A stretch of 64,000 nucleotides of DNA from Pontibacter liquoris (GCF_022758235.1 NZ_JALEBG010000003.1:434001-498000), one strand, 5' to 3'. Counted from the stretch's first letter, positions 8,085-18,740 are shown. A program made the numbers and translations. The notes: generated from the letters alone by a model not told the origin.

Positions 8085-11000
8085 CTAAAGTTGTACCTGG
8101 CGGCTGTGGCCGCTAAAATCCTTTATTTCTACCGAGGCCATATCCTGTGTTAGGGGCAGCTTGCGCGACGACTGCGACAAGTATGTCTGGCCGTAGTAGA
8201 ACTCCTTTACCTGCTTTTTACCGTTTCTGTAAGTGATCGTCACCAGACAATCCAGCGGTTGCAGGGCTAGTACTTTGGTTTGCCTTACTGGTTTACTAGT
8301 AGAAGCAAAGATGCGCAGGCTATCGTTATTCTGGGTTACCAGGGTTAGCTTTTGCCCGTTAGCGCCAAATACCTGCGCCATACCTTTAGCATCGCCATCC
8401 ACAAAGAAACCGCTTTTTGAAAGTGGTGTTGGTAAAAACCCGCCTTTGCCATTTCCTTTCAGATAAAGGCCGGTAAATGCATCGTAGCGACCGGTAAACA
8501 CCTCTGTTCCATAATCATTGCCAACCAGGAGCAGGTCCGGGTTGCCATCACCGTCTACGTCATCGGGTTGCATGCCATACACGGGCGCTACCTGGGCAGC
8601 TTTCGGAAGCACGCGCAATTTAAATTTGCCCTGGCCCAGGTTTTCGAGGTAGCTACTCTGGAAGTGGGTAGCCTGCATCTGCACAGCGCCTTCCCGCTCT
8701 GTTGCCGGGATCACTTCATCGATGGTGGCTTTGGCAAAATGAACGTAGCGCGGAAATATACTTCGGGTGCGGGGCATCTGGGCATTCAGGTCATCGCGCG
8801 TGTGCATCGGGAAAGGCTTCATCGTGCCGTCTTCGGCTTTGAGGTAGCAGGCCAGCACCGGATCTAAACTTCCGTTGCTGTCAAAATCCTTGGCAATGAT
8901 GCTCAGCGGCTGGCTAGCCGAGGCCACGTAGTTGGTATTCAGGCCCAGGTTGCCCGCCACATAGTCTATATCGCCGTCGTTGTCAAAATCTGCCGCAGCC
9001 AGGCTGTTCCACCAACCCGTATAAAGTGCAACGCCGGTTGTTTTGGTCACGTTGCTGAACTTTCCGTTTTTGTTCTGTAGAAACGTGACCGGCAGCCACT
9101 CCCCGGCAAGCACCAGGTCCACGTTGCCATCGCCGTCAAAGTCAGACCAAAGGGCGTCCGAGATCATGCCCAGGTTCTTCAGCATGGGGCTCACCGTTGC
9201 GGTTACATCCGTAAAGCGGCCTTTATTGTTTTGGAGGATGTAGCTTTGCGGGGCCAGCGGGTATTTGCCGGGCACTACCCGGCCTGCCACAAACAGGTCC
9301 AGATCACCGTCCTTGTCATAATCTGCGGCTCTCACGCAGGACTTACTGGCAGTTAACACCGGAAGCGCATCCGTGGCGCGTATAAAGTTACCTTTGCCAT
9401 TGTTTAAGTATAACTGGTCCTGCAGCTGCGGGGCGCCTTCTAGAAACTCGTAGCTGCCGCTGGCGGCATACAGGTCAAGATCGCCATCGTTATCAGCATC
9501 AAACAGCAGCACGCCCATGTCCTCCCCTGTTTTGCCTGCGGGCAGGTTTCCTTTCGCCAACCGGAAAGTACCATCCGGCTGCTGCGTAAACAGGCCTCCT
9601 GCTTTGCCGGCAGCCCCGCCAATGTAAAAGTCATCCAGCCCGTCGCCGTTTACATCGCCGGCCGCAATACCCGGGCCGAGCTGCGAGAGTTTATGCGGCA
9701 GCGTACGTTGCCAGTTAAAATCTATTTCATCCTCTTCTTCGCTTTTATAGGTGACCCCTAAGGCGGTAGCAACCTCTTTAAACGCCAGTTGCTGACCTGC
9801 GGATCTTTGCACTGGTTTAACAACCCCGGCATTTTTCTGATCGAGCACCAGTACCTGATCCGCCTTTATGTTCCGGAGAAGCTGGGTAGAGCCATCCGGC
9901 CATACAACTTTCAGCGAATCTACCTGCTGCACCTTGCCCAAACCAAAATGGGCTGTCGGCTCCACAGACGACAGGTACCCTTTGTACACGCTGTTCTCGT
10001 GCAGCTGCACCTGGCCTTTGCCATAGTAGATGGTGGCCGTAGCACCCAGACCTGCGCCATTGAGAGCCTTACCCTTGAATTTAGCCCGCAAATAATGGTT
10101 TTTTGGAGCGCTCTCTTTAGAAGTATACAGGCTGTTACGGTACACAAAGGCACTGTCGTTGATGTTGTTTACCACAAAGTCCAGGTCGCCATCATTGTCC
10201 AGGTCGGCATAAGCTGCCCCGTTCGAGAAAGAAGGTATGTCCAGGCCCCAGTTCTTGGTTTCATCGCTAAAGGAAACATCGCCTTTATTTTTATAGGCAT
10301 AGTTCGATATCTTAACAGTTGGCATAGAGTCTACGAGGAACGCATTCCCCCCTACTGCACCAGCTGGCCCGTTGCGGTATACTCTGAAATCTAAGTCAGT
10401 CAGGTCTTTAGGGAAACCATTGGTGATGATCACATCCCGCAGCCCGTCGTTGTCAAAATCTGCTACTAAAGGTGTCCAGCTCCAGTCTGTTTGGTACAGG
10501 CCCGTCATCTGAGCGACTTCGCTGAAAACCGGGTGTCCTTTTGGGGTTATTCCCTGGTTAAGCTGCAGCGTGTTGCGGATATACTGGTACTGGTAGCCAT
10601 AGATATCGTTGTTGAGATAAGTGGCATAGTTGTTTGCCATCAACATCATTTTCTTGCGCTTGTTGCCTTCTGGCAGCATGTCCAGTGCCAGGATATCCAC
10701 TAGTCCATCGTTGTTAATATCTGTCACGCTGTTACCCATGGCCGAGGAGCTGGTGTGTTTAATGTAATCGGCTATTTTATTTGTGAATGTCCCGTCCTGG
10801 TTGTTGATATAAAGCAGGTCGTTGGAGAGATAGTCGTTGGTAATGTAAATGTCCGGCCAGCCATCCAGATTGATATCATTGATGGCTATGCCCAATCCAA
10901 AGCCTTCAATTAAAATTCCTGCCTCACGCGATACATTGGTAAACGTTCCGTTGCCGTTGTTGCGGTACAGCCGGTCCGTGTTCTGCGCCGACCCGTCGGT

Positions 11001-11636
11001 GATCTTTTTTCGGTAATTACTCGGCACACCCTTGTTGATCACACTAATGACCACATATAAATCTAAGTCGCCGTCTTTGTCATAATCAAAAAAAGCAGCA
11101 TTGGTCGTATAGCCAGTGTCTGCTATGCCATACCTGGCGGCTGCTTCCGTAAACGTGGGCACCCCATTCTTATCCAAGCCATTGTTGATGTATAACAGAT
11201 TTGCCCGGCTAAGGGAATCCTTTTTCATGGTGGCGCCTACATACATATCCAGCCAGCCATCGTTGTTGATATCCACCAAAGCTACCCCGGAACACCATTT
11301 TCCTTCGCCGGTCACATGCGCTTTCACAGTAATGTCATCAAACCTAAAATCGCCTTTGTTGAGGTATAGCTTGTTAGAGACCATGTTGCCCGTAAAATAT
11401 ATATCCGGCAGGCCATCATTATTGAAGTCCCCTATTCCTACGCCACCCCCATTATAGATATATTCTGTCTGAAGCACATTCATTGTGTCCGACTCCTGAA
11501 TACGGTTAGAAAAGGCAATGCCGGTCTGCTCAACAGGCAGCCGCTCGAAAAGATGATGCTCTTCCTGTTTACAGGCAGGCAACAGAAGCACGGCTAAGAT
11601 AAGTGTTACAAGCTGATGAGTGTTAGTAAAACGCAT
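8085..11636 (-). CDS. CRTAC1-family FG-GAP/VCBS repeat lipoprotein with UnbV_ASPIC domain
   Basis: The frame is open from 11678, but the start at 11636 gives a clean lipoprotein signal (MRFTNTHQL then LLLPAC) and a protein of about 1183 residues. It is built of many FG-GAP/VCBS repeats with DxDxDGxxD calcium loops in two propellers. Between them is an ASPIC/UnbV domain (GLGATATIYY, HFGLG, VVWPDGS). Such surface-exposed, calcium-binding proteins are abundant in Bacteroidota and often sit beside SusC/SusD genes; the molecular role is unknown. It lies 1 bp upstream of the broken cytochrome/FG-GAP gene in the same operon. Confidence 0.88.
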   Translation of the reverse strand: MRFTNTHQLVTLILAVLLLPACKQEEHHLFERLPVEQTGIAFSNRIQESDTMNVLQTEYIYNGGGVGIGDFNNDGLPDIYFTGNMVSNKLYLNKGDFRFDDITVKAHVTGEGKWCSGVALVDINNDGWLDMYVGATMKKDSLSRANLLYINNGLDKNGVPTFTEAAARYGIADTGYTTNAAFFDYDKDGDLDLYVVISVINKGVPSNYRKKITDGSAQNTDRLYRNNGNGTFTNVSREAGILIEGFGLGIAINDINLDGWPDIYITNDYLSNDLLYINNQDGTFTNKIADYIKHTSSSAMGNSVTDINNDGLVDILALDMLPEGNKRKKMMLMANNYATYLNNDIYGYQYQYIRNTLQLNQGITPKGHPVFSEVAQMTGLYQTDWSWTPLVADFDNDGLRDVIITNGFPKDLTDLDFRVYRNGPAGAVGGNAFLVDSMPTVKISNYAYKNKGDVSFSDETKNWGLDIPSFSNGAAYADLDNDGDLDFVVNNINDSAFVYRNSLYTSKESAPKNHYLRAKFKGKALNGAGLGATATIYYGKGQVQLHENSVYKGYLSSVEPTAHFGLGKVQQVDSLKVVWPDGSTQLLRNIKADQVLVLDQKNAGVVKPVQRSAGQQLAFKEVATALGVTYKSEEEDEIDFNWQRTLPHKLSQLGPGIAAGDVNGDGLDDFYIGGAAGKAGGLFTQQPDGTFRLAKGNLPAGKTGEDMGVLLFDADNDGDLDLYAASGSYEFLEGAPQLQDQLYLNNGKGNFIRATDALPVLTASKSCVRAADYDKDGDLDLFVAGRVVPGKYPLAPQSYILQNNKGRFTDVTATVSPMLKNLGMISDALWSDFDGDGNVDLVLAGEWLPVTFLQNKNGKFSNVTKTTGVALYTGWWNSLAAADFDNDGDIDYVAGNLGLNTNYVASASQPLSIIAKDFDSNGSLDPVLACYLKAEDGTMKPFPMHTRDDLNAQMPRTRSIFPRYVHFAKATIDEVIPATEREGAVQMQATHFQSSYLENLGQGKFKLRVLPKAAQVAPVYGMQPDDVDGDGNPDLLLVGNDYGTEVFTGRYDAFTGLYLKGNGKGGFLPTPLSKSGFFVDGDAKGMAQVFGANGQKLTLVTQNNDSLRIFASTSKPVRQTKVLALQPLDCLVTITYRNGKKQVKEFYYGQTYLSQSSRKLPLTQDMASVEIKDFSGHSRQVQL

Positions 11637-11741
11637 AAGGAAGCAGGAAGACAAATAGGCAGAGGCAGTATAAATCATCCACTAAGCTACAAAGCCAAGT
11701 AGTTATTATTTTGGTTCATAACTAAAGTCAATATACAAAAT

Positions 11742-11766
11742 AAGGGCAAGGTTTACCCTTGCCCTT
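11742..11766 (-). terminator. Hairpin terminator after susD-like gene
   Basis: AAGGGCAAGG and CCTTGCCCTT form a perfect 10-bp stem around a five-base loop. On the minus strand it is followed by ATTTTG. It lies about 70 bases past the SusD stop. Confidence 0.75.
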
Positions 11767-11833
11767 ATACTTAAATTCAAATTACTCTTATTCTTCCTCC
11801 AGTTGAAGGTAAAACTAAAAGAAGGTGGCCCGC

Positions 11834-13591
11834 TTAATAGCCAGGATTTTGCGTAAGCACTGATACACCATCTACTGTCTGTAGATCAATCTGCCGCTGT
11901 GGAATAGGGAAGTATTCATTTTTGCCTTTTACAAAATTACCTTCCTTCACATCCGGAATCCTGCTTCCCTCATAGTTGAAAAAGTTATTCAAAACCTTAT
12001 CAGCTATACCCCAGCGCACAAGATCGAAGAAACGGTGGCCTTCCAGCGCCAATTCCAGCTTACGCTCAAAGTAGATAGCTTCTAGAGCTTTCTGCTGTCC
12101 AATGCTGCTAAAATATCCGTCAGCATAAGTGGCAATTTTATAATTCGCCGCCGGAGTGCTTGTAAAACCTTCCAGTGGTTTTGCCGGATTCTTGTAGGTA
12201 TTGACAACGTTCTCTGGTCTGGCAGCTCTGGCACGCACCATGTTCACATAAGTTTCCGCCTGACTCAGATTCCCTAACTGCGCTTCGGCTTCTGCGGCCA
12301 TTAGCAGGACATCGGCAAAGCGTATAACAAGTACGTTAATGGCTGAGCCTGGAGCCCAGGAGTGCTGGTCGGAATATGTTTCTGCTGTGGCCTGCCAGTA
12401 AACGTGCTTTTCAGAAGAATACGGACCGGCAGAGGATTGTTCGCGAATCCATGCTGAACCAGGATGCAGTCCCCAATCAAGGAAAGGAATACCACGACGG
12501 CCAACTGTCCAGTCCAAACGGGGATCCACAGGACCCTGATCTGGTGTAAACGACTGATCTGAGCCAATTCCCTGATCAGTTTTAAGTGCATCTGAGTTAT
12601 ATGAATCTGGCTCAGGCAGACCTTGTGCCGTGGTGCGGTACGAGTTCGCCAGGTCTAAGGTCGGTTGGTAAAAACCACAGCAACGGAAAGGGCTATTGTA
12701 CGGATAGTTTAGCATCTCGCCCTGATTAGCATTTGCAATATCGTTGGTACCATCATTAGCTACCATCTGAATGGCAAACACAGACTCTTTGTTATTCTCG
12801 GCAGAAGCAGTCCAGTTATCCTTGAACTTATCCACTAAGCCATACTTTAAGCCATTAGAGGTTACACCCTCCGAAATAACCTTGTCGAAAATAGCCTTTG
12901 CCTCCGCAAACTTGTGTTCGAACATATAGGCCTTACCTAAGTATGCAGCCGCAGCCCATTTATTAGCTCGCCCCACTTCAGCCTGGGTATTAGGCAGGTT
13001 GTCCATCGCAAATTGGAAATCAGCCTCGATATTAGGCCAAATATCCACGTTGTTCGGTTGGTTGAAGTCAGTAGTTGTTTCGTCGATCCAAGGCACCATG
13101 TTAAACATCTTCTTCAATTCGAAGTAGTAGTGCCCACGCAGGAAACGTGCTTCTGCTTCAATTCTTTGCCTGTCGCCTTCCGTAACATCTTCCGCCTTAC
13201 TTAGCAAGTTTAGCACAGAGTTGGTGCGGGATATTCCCTCGTACATAGCCCTCCATTTAAGGTTAATAAAGCCATTGCTCGGGTCTATACTAAATGTTGC
13301 AATAGGGTTAATGCCCGGCTGGTCGGCACCGTTACTGCCTTTGTGAGCATCTCCTCCAGCTACACTGCCATACACCCAGTTGGTAGGGGATGTTTCCCAG
13401 TTACCAATGCCGATGCCATCGAGAGCACCGTAAGCACCAATCAATAGTTTCTCCACACCTGCTTTATTGGCTAAAACCTGGTCACTTAGGGCACCGATGG
13501 CAGGCTTGTCCAGAAATTCATCCTCGCAAGAGGATATCAGCGGCAGCGTTGCCATAATAGCTCCGCAAACTATATATTTAAACCTTTTCAT
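11834..13591 (-). CDS. SusD/RagB-family nutrient-binding outer-membrane lipoprotein
   Basis: About 585 residues when started at 13591, where MKRFKYIVCG leads into the lipobox LISSC (Cys22). The longer frame to 13630 would overlap the SusC stop and spoil the signal. The protein shows the SusD pattern: CEDEFLDKP after the anchor, a helical TPR-rich N-terminal half (RFLRGHYYFELKKMF), and the family ending with FERKLELALEGHRFFDLVRWG and FPIPQRQID. SusD proteins form the lid of the SusC transporter at the cell surface. It follows susC by 25 bp and ends in a hairpin. Ligand not known; nearby genes suggest GlcNAc or chito-oligosaccharides. Confidence 0.96.
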   Translation of the reverse strand: MKRFKYIVCGAIMATLPLISSCEDEFLDKPAIGALSDQVLANKAGVEKLLIGAYGALDGIGIGNWETSPTNWVYGSVAGGDAHKGSNGADQPGINPIATFSIDPSNGFINLKWRAMYEGISRTNSVLNLLSKAEDVTEGDRQRIEAEARFLRGHYYFELKKMFNMVPWIDETTTDFNQPNNVDIWPNIEADFQFAMDNLPNTQAEVGRANKWAAAAYLGKAYMFEHKFAEAKAIFDKVISEGVTSNGLKYGLVDKFKDNWTASAENNKESVFAIQMVANDGTNDIANANQGEMLNYPYNSPFRCCGFYQPTLDLANSYRTTAQGLPEPDSYNSDALKTDQGIGSDQSFTPDQGPVDPRLDWTVGRRGIPFLDWGLHPGSAWIREQSSAGPYSSEKHVYWQATAETYSDQHSWAPGSAINVLVIRFADVLLMAAEAEAQLGNLSQAETYVNMVRARAARPENVVNTYKNPAKPLEGFTSTPAANYKIATYADGYFSSIGQQKALEAIYFERKLELALEGHRFFDLVRWGIADKVLNNFFNYEGSRIPDVKEGNFVKGKNEYFPIPQRQIDLQTVDGVSVLTQNPGY

Positions 13592-13616
13592 ATGAAAAAT
13601 ATTAAAATAAGACACG

Positions 13617-16600
13617 TTAGAAGGAAACATTTACTCCGAACAGATACTGACGCATGTTAGGATAATTCCCTTCGTCTATACCAAAAGCTGTGGTACCACC
13701 ACTAATTTCCGGATCGACACCAGAATATTTGGTGATGGTAAACAGGTTAGCTGCCTGCACATACACCCGGAACCGCTCTATACCATACTTGCTGGTCAGG
13801 CCTGTTGGCAAGGTATAACCCAACTGCGCATTTTTAGCTCGCAGGTAGGAGCCGTTCTCCACATAGTAGGAGTTAGGAACGTTTGTTGTACTAAAGGAAC
13901 CAACGTTCTCCTGGATAGGAGCTTTGGCATCATGATGCTCAGGCGTCCAGGAATCATATACAGCTGTTTTGCTTTTTGCACCAAGGAAGTTCGGATAGAA
14001 ATCTGTCCACCATTTTACCTGGTTCCAGATTTCGTTGCCCTGGCTACCATATAGGAACATACTGAAGTCAAAGCTTTTGTAGGTTGCGGCAATGTTTAGT
14101 CCATATGTGAAATTCGGGTTCGGACTGCCCAAGATCACTCTATCGTCCGGCGTAATTAAACCGTCTCCGTTAGTGTCGGCATAACGGAAGCGCCCGATAC
14201 CGATACCAGATTGATAAATAGCGGAAGTATCACCCGTGACGGCTTTTGCCTCTTCATTCGCATTGTTTATCTCTGACTCATCATCCCAGAAGCCTTCTAT
14301 CTGGTAACCGAAGAAAGAGCTCATCGGATCTCCTACTCTGTTGCGGATAATGTTGCTGCCGTTAAAGCGACGCGATTCCAGATCAAAAGCCTGCGCCCCA
14401 TTCGACACCTTCAGGATTTTGTTGTTGTATGTAGTAATAGTACCCGTTATGTCTAATCTGAAATCTGAAGTGACAGTTACGTGGCTGGTTACAGCAGCAT
14501 CAAAGCCTTTGTTGCGCATTCGGGCAATGTTCACAAACGGAACCGTGGCGCTACCGGCAGTACCTGGGATTTCAGGGTTATATAACAGGTCCTTGATTTC
14601 CTTCACGTAATAATCAGCCGTAATATCCAAAGCTCCGTTCAGGATGGTTGCATCAATACCAATGTTGCTGTTAATGTCTGACTCCCACTTGGCATCCGGA
14701 TTACCGATGCGTGTCCGTCTGAAACCTTCCGCCACAGAATTATTGGTACCACTAATATCATAGTACGTAACGTTTCTGTTAGAACCATAAGTGGTAAAAG
14801 CGTTAGCCGGGTCTACGTTGAGTTGGTTACCCATTACACCATAGCCTCCCCTGATCTTGAGATCCGTAATCCAGGAGATGCCCTGCATAAAGCTTTCCTG
14901 CGAAATACGCCAAGCGGCACTTACAGCCGGGAATGTGCCGTATTGGTTGTTCTGGAAACGCGAAGAGCCATCGCGACGCACGACAAATCCCAGCAGGTAC
15001 TTGTCCATTAGGCTATAGTCTATTCTACCGATAAGAGAGAAGAGAGCATCTTCACCTCTGCCACTGTAGTTTGTCGGGGTACCGGATCCGGTGCTGAGCG
15101 TGGTAAAGTTAGGATCAAATGAGAAGTAGCCCTGCGTAGAACCTCCAAGGTTGTTATAAAAGTTATTGTAAGCCTCGGTTCCAACTACCACATTTAGGTT
15201 GTGGACATCATTGAAATTCTTTTTGTAGGCCAGCGTGTTGGTCCAGGTCCAGTTATAGCCGTTGCTTGCATCCTGATTAAACTGATTGAAGGTATTGTTT
15301 TCAGCACCTTCATATTCAGGATAGGTAAACGAGCGGCTGTTGTTGTTATACATTTCGCCACCAAAGCTGGTTCGGGCCGTAAAATCATTGAAGAGGTCCA
15401 CCTCGGCGAACACATTACCAAACAAGCGATTATTCAGCACGTTATTGTTCGCAATTCGGGAAAGCTGCGCAACCGGGTTGCGGGCATTTCCTAATCCACT
15501 ACCAAACGAGCCGGCAAAGTTGCCCATAATATCATATACCGGAATGATTGTTTGCTCCCGATACGCCATATTGATAGGGTTTTCTCCACCGCCAATCTGT
15601 GGATTGTCGATGATAGAGTAAGCCAGGTTTTCTCCTACACGGATATTCTTCCGCACATTATAGGTACTGTTAGCACGAACAGTATACCGTTTGAAGTAGG
15701 TATTCAACAGCGCTCCCTGCTGATCGAAATAGTTCGCGGAGAAATAAAAGCTACCCTGGTTACCGCCGCCACTCACAGCTATGTTGTGATTTGTGATAGG
15801 GGCCGGGCTGAAGATCTCGTTGAACCAGTTGGTACCCTGTTTGTTCGCTTTCACAATCCGATAGAATGTGTCCAGTTCGCCACTGCCACCGGTATAAAAT
15901 GGATTCACTTTGTAAAGCGACGGGTCTACCCTCGGATCACCTTCCATAAGACCTGTTACTGTACCTGCTACCAAGTAATCAGGTAGCACGGGAGTGGCGC
16001 CGGTGCCATACAGTTCCTCGTTTTTAGCTACGCGCCAGTTCAAGTCAGCCATTTCCTGTGGCGAAGCTAAATCCCATACATTGCCTTCAGGTGGTCGTTG
16101 CGTACCATAATAGCCATCGTACTGCACCGTAACTTTATCTTTTCCTTTTTTAGTTGTTATAATAACAACCCCATTAGCGGCACGTGAACCATAAATAGAG
16201 GCAGATCCGGCATCTTTCAACACCTGCATCGTTTCAATATCATTTGGATTGATATCGTTGATATTTTGCGTTGGAACACCATCTACCACATAAAGCGGGC
16301 TGTTATTGCCGAATGTGTTAAAGCCGCGTATCCGCACCTGCTGACCTGCGCCTGGCTGCCCTGAGCCAAGCACCGTAACACCGGCAGCCCTGCCTTGCAA
16401 CATACTGGTAACCTGGCCAGCGGGCTGTTTGGTCATCTCACTCACATCTACAATGGCTACAGACCCGGTCAGATCCTTCTTCTCCTGTGTAGCGTAACCT
16501 GTAACTACAATTTCCTGCAATGCCTGAGCATCCGTACCAAGCTTGATATCTACTGTAGAGCGGTTATTGATCGGTACTTCCTGAGTTTTGTAGCCAATAA

Positions 16601-16943
16601 AGGAAACTACCAGGGTGCCGTTACCATTAGGCACTTTCAGCGTAAAATTACCATTCGCATCTGTCGCCGTACCTGTGGTTGTGCCCTTCACTACCACGGT
16701 AGCCCCAGGTACACCGGCACCATTTTCGTCTGTTACTCTTCCGCTAACTTCCGTTGCCTGTACCATGTCTTCTGCTGTGTTATAAGCAGCAGTAAACATC
16801 CCCGGAGTTGTTGTCCCTGCCTGCACAGGCCCCTGTGCCAGGCACGCAGCAGCCACAAGCAAGGCAAAAACCTTTTTTTGTGGCACCGTTTTAAAATGGT
16901 TGCTCCTTGAGAGCGCCCAAGTATTGAAGTAATTCTTTTTCAT
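13617..16943 (-). CDS. SusC/RagA-family TonB-linked outer-membrane transporter
   Basis: 1108 residues: cleavable signal (about 1-42, ending VQAG), a CarboxypepD_reg-like domain at about 66-140 (VSGRVTDENGAGVPGATV), a TonB-box-like segment EIVVTGY at 144-150, plug domain (QVRIRGFNTFGNNSPLYVVDG, ASIYGSRAANGVVIITTKK) and a 22-strand barrel ending in VNVSF. It imports oligosaccharides with the downstream SusD. It is transcribed away from the ROK regulator and the GlcNAc genes, sharing a 421-base AT-rich region with them. The susC/susD pair carries none of the AAGTATA motifs that dot the rest of the window and appears more AT-rich, hinting at a separate history. Confidence 0.97.
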   Translation of the reverse strand: MKKNYFNTWALSRSNHFKTVPQKKVFALLVAAACLAQGPVQAGTTTPGMFTAAYNTAEDMVQATEVSGRVTDENGAGVPGATVVVKGTTTGTATDANGNFTLKVPNGNGTLVVSFIGYKTQEVPINNRSTVDIKLGTDAQALQEIVVTGYATQEKKDLTGSVAIVDVSEMTKQPAGQVTSMLQGRAAGVTVLGSGQPGAGQQVRIRGFNTFGNNSPLYVVDGVPTQNINDINPNDIETMQVLKDAGSASIYGSRAANGVVIITTKKGKDKVTVQYDGYYGTQRPPEGNVWDLASPQEMADLNWRVAKNEELYGTGATPVLPDYLVAGTVTGLMEGDPRVDPSLYKVNPFYTGGSGELDTFYRIVKANKQGTNWFNEIFSPAPITNHNIAVSGGGNQGSFYFSANYFDQQGALLNTYFKRYTVRANSTYNVRKNIRVGENLAYSIIDNPQIGGGENPINMAYREQTIIPVYDIMGNFAGSFGSGLGNARNPVAQLSRIANNNVLNNRLFGNVFAEVDLFNDFTARTSFGGEMYNNNSRSFTYPEYEGAENNTFNQFNQDASNGYNWTWTNTLAYKKNFNDVHNLNVVVGTEAYNNFYNNLGGSTQGYFSFDPNFTTLSTGSGTPTNYSGRGEDALFSLIGRIDYSLMDKYLLGFVVRRDGSSRFQNNQYGTFPAVSAAWRISQESFMQGISWITDLKIRGGYGVMGNQLNVDPANAFTTYGSNRNVTYYDISGTNNSVAEGFRRTRIGNPDAKWESDINSNIGIDATILNGALDITADYYVKEIKDLLYNPEIPGTAGSATVPFVNIARMRNKGFDAAVTSHVTVTSDFRLDITGTITTYNNKILKVSNGAQAFDLESRRFNGSNIIRNRVGDPMSSFFGYQIEGFWDDESEINNANEEAKAVTGDTSAIYQSGIGIGRFRYADTNGDGLITPDDRVILGSPNPNFTYGLNIAATYKSFDFSMFLYGSQGNEIWNQVKWWTDFYPNFLGAKSKTAVYDSWTPEHHDAKAPIQENVGSFSTTNVPNSYYVENGSYLRAKNAQLGYTLPTGLTSKYGIERFRVYVQAANLFTITKYSGVDPEISGGTTAFGIDEGNYPNMRQYLFGVNVSF

Positions 16944-17364
16944 ACATTATTGGTTGAGAATGGAAACACGTTGGTTGCTGCTAACAATACATCACATTGT
17001 GTACTCTATTATAAAACAGACACATAAGAATATTTTCAAACAGACTAAAAGAAATTACGGGGAGAGCAGGCCAGAATAACTCGTTTATTCGCTTTTTGAA
17101 GGTGATTACTTACTTATTCTGATTGCCGCCTGAAAGATTAAAATAAAAATTGATAAAACCCACTTATCAAATTATTTTTTTATGCAAAAACCTTTCGGGA
17201 TACTTTAAAATAACCACTACGGAATATTAAAATAAACAGCTATCCTACTTTGAAAAAAATTATTTAATAGAGCAACAAGCGATAGTTAAATAATTTTTTT
17301 AGTTAAGTTTTTGGAGTTACCAAATTATATGCTGTATTTGATCTAAATATCTTAAGCCTATAGA
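16944..17364. other. AT-rich divergent control region between susC and the ROK regulator
   Basis: 421 bases without a gene. It must contain the susC promoter (minus) and the ROK operon promoter (plus; a good match is listed separately). A TTTG around 17040 and a TATAATA run near 17010 on the minus strand are a weak susC promoter candidate. As ROK repressors usually bind near such divergent promoters, an operator is expected here but no clear palindrome was identified. Confidence 0.5.
17310..17340 (+). promoter_or_regulatory. Bacteroidota-type promoter of the ROK regulator gene
   Basis: TTTG at 17310-17313, a 19-base spacer, then TGTATTTG at 17333-17340 (consensus TTTG, 19-21 bases, TAnnTTTG; one mismatch). 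Transcription would start about 18 bases before the ATG at 17365. Confidence 0.6.
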
Positions 17365-18615
17365 ATGGTATCCTTGCTAACAGAAAGAAGCTACCTGGAT
17401 AGCTTAAATAATATTGACCGGAAGAAGCACTTGCAGAAATTAAAGATAATCAAGCATCTTTACGTAAAAGGCCCAAAAACGAACACTGATTTATGCAACC
17501 GCTTCACAATCAGCTCTCCCACCTCCACAGGGCTACTGAATGAATTGATTTCCGAAGGTCTGGTAGAAAAGCAGGGCCGGGGCAAATCCGTAGGCGGCCG
17601 CAAACCAGATCTTTATGGCCTAAAGGACAATTCGCTGTTTGTACTAAGCATCGACATGGAGCGGTTTAAAACCCGCATGGCCATCTTCGACAATAACAAC
17701 AATAATATCACCCAAATACACACCTTTCCTATTACCATCTCCAAGGACCTGCGCGCCGTAGGCCAGCTTTATGAGCACGCCAGCCACCTGATCCAAACCT
17801 CGGGCATCGACACAGCCAAGCTCATGGGTATCGGCATCAGCATGCCGGGTCTGGTATCTTCCGGAGCGGGATGCAATTTTACGTATCTACGCACGCCACC
17901 CGGGTCCGAATCGCTGCAGCAGTTGCTGGAGAAAAAATTTAAAAAGCCGGTTTATATTCAGAACGACGTAAAGAGCGCTGCCTTGGCGGAGTACCGGTTT
18001 GGACTGGCCAGCAACCGAAAAGATGTGCTGGTGCTTTCGATGGACTGGGGCATTGGTCTAGGCGTGTTTATGGATGGTAAACTTCGGGGAGGCGCCTCGG
18101 GCTTTGCCGGCGAGTTCGGGCATATTCCGCTGATAGAAGATGGCGTTTTGTGCCATTGCGGAAAGCGCGGTTGCCTGGAAACGGTTGCCTCTGGCATAGC
18201 GCTGGCCCGTATGGCAAAAGAGGGTATTAAAGCAGGACAAAGCTCCCTGCTCAACAAACTATCGGATCAGGAACTGGAGCAGATCGAGCCAAGCGTTATT
18301 ATAGAGGCAGCAGTTATGGGCGATCAGTATGCCATTAATCTTTTGTCGGAAGTTGGCATGAACCTGGGCAAGGGAATCGCCATCCTGATCCAGCTTTTTA
18401 ATCCCGAGCTTATCGTACTGGGAGGCAAGATCGCTGAAGCAAAGCAATTCATCACCACACCTATTCAACAGGCTATTAACACCTACTGCATGGCACAGCT
18501 GCGCGAAAACACCAGCATTGCCTCGTCTGAACTGGGCCCGGATGCCGGCATTATGGGCTCTGTGGCAACGGTGATGGAAAATATTTTTGAGAGCCAGATA
18601 GAACTGGCCAGATAA
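17365..18615 (+). CDS. ROK-family transcriptional regulator (NagC/XylR type)
   Basis: 416 residues. The N-terminal 85 residues form a winged helix-turn-helix (NTDLCNRFTISSPTSTGLLNELISEGLV, recognition region about 40-66; wing GRGKSVGGRKP). The rest is a ROK sugar-binding domain with GEFGH at 249-253 and the zinc motif CHCGKRGC at 263-270. Members such as NagC repress amino-sugar genes and release DNA on binding the sugar or sugar phosphate. Position between susC/susD and the nagB-kinase-transporter-hexosaminidase genes supports control of GlcNAc use. The effector, probably GlcNAc-6-P or GlcNAc, is inferred. Confidence 0.93.
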   Translation: MVSLLTERSYLDSLNNIDRKKHLQKLKIIKHLYVKGPKTNTDLCNRFTISSPTSTGLLNELISEGLVEKQGRGKSVGGRKPDLYGLKDNSLFVLSIDMERFKTRMAIFDNNNNNITQIHTFPITISKDLRAVGQLYEHASHLIQTSGIDTAKLMGIGISMPGLVSSGAGCNFTYLRTPPGSESLQQLLEKKFKKPVYIQNDVKSAALAEYRFGLASNRKDVLVLSMDWGIGLGVFMDGKLRGGASGFAGEFGHIPLIEDGVLCHCGKRGCLETVASGIALARMAKEGIKAGQSSLLNKLSDQELEQIEPSVIIEAAVMGDQYAINLLSEVGMNLGKGIAILIQLFNPELIVLGGKIAEAKQFITTPIQQAINTYCMAQLRENTSIASSELGPDAGIMGSVATVMENIFESQIELAR

Positions 18616-18740
18616 GCGAAACACAAAATGCGGCCAGTAGCATCCGCATACTTTCTGGAAAAGCCTTGTGCAAACCGGCAACAACAGCATACATACGCAA
18701 CACCATACATACAATAATATACTTTATACCTGCTTAAACT

